This document shows positions 5,776 through 7,258 of a stretch of DNA of 7,258 nt, piece after piece; within the stretch, counting starts at the first letter, position 1; each line of letters opens with the position of its first letter. The stretch spans positions 1 to 7,258 of the forward strand of contig CANTGP010000148.1 of NCBI GenBank assembly GCA_947653315.1, given 5' to 3'. Made by a program: the position numbers and the translations under genes. This DNA comes from an uncultured Lachnospiraceae bacterium (GTDB lineage Bacteria > Bacillota > Clostridia > Lachnospirales > Lachnospiraceae). A model generated the notes under the pieces. That model made no database searches. It saw nothing but the letters and a program-made list of their open reading frames with translations, and was not told the DNA's origin.

Positions 5776-5793
5776 TCTTCCGACCGTTTATTC

Positions 5794-7143
5794 TCAGGAA
5801 AATCCATAAGAACCTTTGTATTTCTTTTCTATATTGCGGGCCGTATTCAGGGCCGCCGTGGTTTCCAAACCGCAGCATGCACAGGAAAACCCTTTCCCCA
5901 GCCTTTTTCCCTCCGCCCCGCACACGGAACAGGTCTGTCCGGTTCCCCGGGAGTTTATCTCTGCCAGTTCTATGGAATGCAGCCTGCATTTATAAACCAA
6001 CCGCTCCCTGATAAAACTTCGGAAATTCCGTGCCTGCTTCCTGTTTGCACTCTTGGAATAACTTTTTCCCCGGTTTTTAACCACGGGTTTTGTTATGACG
6101 ATTTTTGCAGGCTTTTCGATTTCCAGCATCCGGTTCAGTTCGGAATTGATAAATGTTTCCGTCCTGCGCCGTCCTTTTTCCTTCTGCCTGTCGTATTTCT
6201 GTCTTCCAAGGTTATTGGTTTCAATCCTGTCCGCTTTCTGCAGGTTCCCGCTTTCCCCGCTCCGCACATATGCCGTGTACACCCTGCGGCGCTCCCTGTT
6301 TTTCCCGGACAGTCTCTCCGTCTCCGGCCCCGTTAACGATTCCAGCGATTCCCCGTAACGGTTTCCGTTGGACAGCGTCAGCATGTCCGCACTGCCTATG
6401 CAGGCATAAACCGTACCCACATAATCCGCATGTTTCCTGATTCTTGTCTCCACCGGCACGGCAAGCGCCACGTCATTACGTCCTATCCGTATTTGTATCT
6501 GCCGGTCAAAAGTCCTTTCATCCCTTAACGGTATGGGGATTCTCCTTCTGGGAATCCTGCCCGCAATATACAAAACACCGTCTTTATAGGAGTAACCGTT
6601 GGGCGACACCCGGAAGGAATCCGTCTTTTCGGATTCCGGCGTCGTAAGATACCTTCTGGTAAGCCTGCGCAGAAGATTGTTCAACCGCTTCACGTCAAAT
6701 TCCAATCCTTCCGTCATTTTCGGCATTTCGTATTCCTCGCCGTTTAAGACCGCCGCATATACATGGTTTAACTTCAATACGGTCCGCAGGTAAATCCTGT
6801 CGTCTTCCCCCAGGTTTTCATTGGCGGAAATTTTTTCGCTTATTTTATTTTTTACCATCCCCCAACTGCGTTTAATATCCGTCACCGCATCCGTTACGGC
6901 AAGCTCGTAATAAACCGCCGGCAGGTTCAGTTGTTCCCGCAGTCCCAAGTGGCGCATCTCATTTAAAATGCCATATACCGGTGTCAGCCGGTTTACGTTT
7001 TTGACCCCTGCATATTTTCCGTAAACATAATTTTTGACCTTACGGTAATCCGAAGCAATTCCCCTAAGTAACTCCATGGTTTCCTCCGGTAACGGGTCAC
7101 TGTACTGCCAAAGGGTCTTTGTTATGGTGCCGTCCGTGGACAT
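5794..7143 (-). CDS. tldR: Nuclease-dead TnpB homologue, probable TldR-type RNA-guided repressor
   Basis: This intact 449-residue protein belongs to the IS200/IS605 TnpB (Cas12-ancestor) family and is the full usual length. Residues 1-~235 form the WED/REC-like part (lysine-rich helices such as DYRKVKNYVYGKY at 32-44, then strand-rich IPIPL and QIQIRIGR). RuvC motif I is degraded: YACIGSADMLTLSNG (246-260) has Cys248 where the catalytic Asp of GIDxG stands. Motif II, AKIVITKP (346-353), has Thr351 for the catalytic Glu. Motif III, CCGLETTAALNTARNI (423-438), has Ala431 for the last Asp. The zinc ribbon is intact (Cys405, Cys408, Cys421, Cys424). Loss of all three acids without stops or frameshifts points to selection for binding without cutting, as in TldR repressors, which use a guide RNA to block promoters. 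ATG 7143 has GGAAGG nine bases upstream. No TnpA or clear transposon ends are present. Dead TnpB is certain; the repressor role is inferred. Confidence 0.87.
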   Translation of the reverse strand: MSTDGTITKTLWQYSDPLPEETMELLRGIASDYRKVKNYVYGKYAGVKNVNRLTPVYGILNEMRHLGLREQLNLPAVYYELAVTDAVTDIKRSWGMVKNKISEKISANENLGEDDRIYLRTVLKLNHVYAAVLNGEEYEMPKMTEGLEFDVKRLNNLLRRLTRRYLTTPESEKTDSFRVSPNGYSYKDGVLYIAGRIPRRRIPIPLRDERTFDRQIQIRIGRNDVALAVPVETRIRKHADYVGTVYACIGSADMLTLSNGNRYGESLESLTGPETERLSGKNRERRRVYTAYVRSGESGNLQKADRIETNNLGRQKYDRQKEKGRRRTETFINSELNRMLEIEKPAKIVITKPVVKNRGKSYSKSANRKQARNFRSFIRERLVYKCRLHSIELAEINSRGTGQTCSVCGAEGKRLGKGFSCACCGLETTAALNTARNIEKKYKGSYGFS

Positions 7144-7258
7144 TTTTCACACCCTTCCGTTTTCGTGGATTTTAGTAATCTGCGAAAAGTGCCCGAAATG
7201 CCTGTGAATCCCGGATATTTTTTATCCCTGACCATAAATATGACCCCAAATACCATAA
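7144..7258 (-). promoter_or_regulatory. 5' leader of the TnpB-like gene, no firm promoter
   Basis: The 115 bases upstream of the gene contain GGAAGG at 7153-7158 as ribosome-binding site and a small AT-rich hairpin at 7213-7227 (GGATA/TATCC with a five-A loop on the minus strand). A poor promoter candidate is TTGGGG followed 17 bases later by GATAAA, the latter overlapping the hairpin. The gene upstream lies outside the window, so it cannot be told whether the gene has its own promoter or belongs to a larger transcript. Confidence 0.3.

Larger units (their letters stand above)
5565..5793 (-). ncRNA. Putative omega/guide RNA of the nuclease-dead TnpB (scaffold plus guide, ends approximate)
   Basis: The gap between the TnpB-like stop and the IspD-like gene holds no ORF with gene-like features but contains a series of short hairpins when read on the minus strand. 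They are at 5757-5775 (two overlapping alternatives), 5703-5717, 5681-5694 (GGCGT/ACGCC closed by a GGAA tetraloop), an outer pairing of the self-complementary CCGCGG copies at 5676-5681 and 5649-5654, 5629-5646 (TACGC/GCGTA), and 5590-5602 (CGGAA/TTCCG). In TnpB and TldR loci the guide RNA scaffold is transcribed from exactly this position, starting in or after the 3' end of the gene, with the guide immediately 3' of the scaffold. The sequence turns abruptly AT-rich after 5590, which would suit a guide or promoter-like sequence. No intrinsic terminator is seen. Boundaries, processing and guide register are inferred; an alternative is a structured leader of the glycan operon. Confidence 0.55.

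Noticed and set aside
5565..5793. CRISPR array next to a Cas12-like protein
   Set aside because: There are no regularly spaced repeats; only one ten-base string occurs twice. The protein size and motifs fit TnpB better than a CRISPR effector.
5713..6336. A 207-codon open frame on the plus strand opposite the TnpB-like gene, and other long plus-strand frames across the window
   Set aside because: They mirror the codon structure of clear minus-strand genes, lack ribosome-binding sites and show no protein-family motifs.
5794..7143. A functional IS200/IS605 or IS607 insertion sequence
   Set aside because: No transposase TnpA is present in the window, no clear terminal palindromes are visible, and the TnpB nuclease site is destroyed. 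It looks domesticated rather than mobile.

Overview
The window is a single co-directional block on the minus strand, so it reads from right to left. Strong GGAGG ribosome-binding sites, four-base or shorter gene overlaps, roughly 50% GC and the protein types suggest a Firmicute of class Clostridia, most likely a Lachnospiraceae-type gut anaerobe. That placement is an inference; no rRNA or other taxonomic marker is present.

Right part (5794-7258). One intact 449-residue protein of the IS200/IS605 TnpB (OrfB, Cas12-ancestor) family follows a 115-base leader. The zinc ribbon and overall RuvC layout are kept, but all three catalytic acidic residues are replaced (Cys248, Thr351, Ala431 where Asp, Glu, Asp are expected). 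No TnpA is visible. This is the hallmark of TldR proteins, TnpB-like nuclease-dead repressors that use a guide RNA to silence promoters. The 280 bases after its stop (5515-5793) carry no gene but are rich in short hairpins, which is where TnpB/TldR loci encode the guide RNA scaffold and guide.

Left part (1-5514). Seven tightly packed genes follow in transcription order: an IspD/TarI-like cytidylyltransferase, a TagF/TagB-like polyol-phosphate transferase, a YhcH/YjgK/YiaL-family protein, a GmhA-like SIS sugar-phosphate isomerase, a D-2-hydroxyacid dehydrogenase, a NeuA-like CMP-sugar synthetase, and a short-chain dehydrogenase that runs off the left edge. Together they look like an operon making an unusual CMP-activated (acidic) sugar and a CDP-polyol, and transferring polyol phosphate to a surface glycan. 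The product could be a flagellin glycan, capsule or teichoic-acid-like polymer; the window does not decide which.

The main point of interest is a domesticated, nuclease-dead TnpB with its probable guide RNA at the head of a surface-glycan operon. This suggests RNA-guided transcriptional control of surface or flagellar antigen genes in Clostridia. The dead active site is directly visible; the guide RNA boundaries and the target are inferred.
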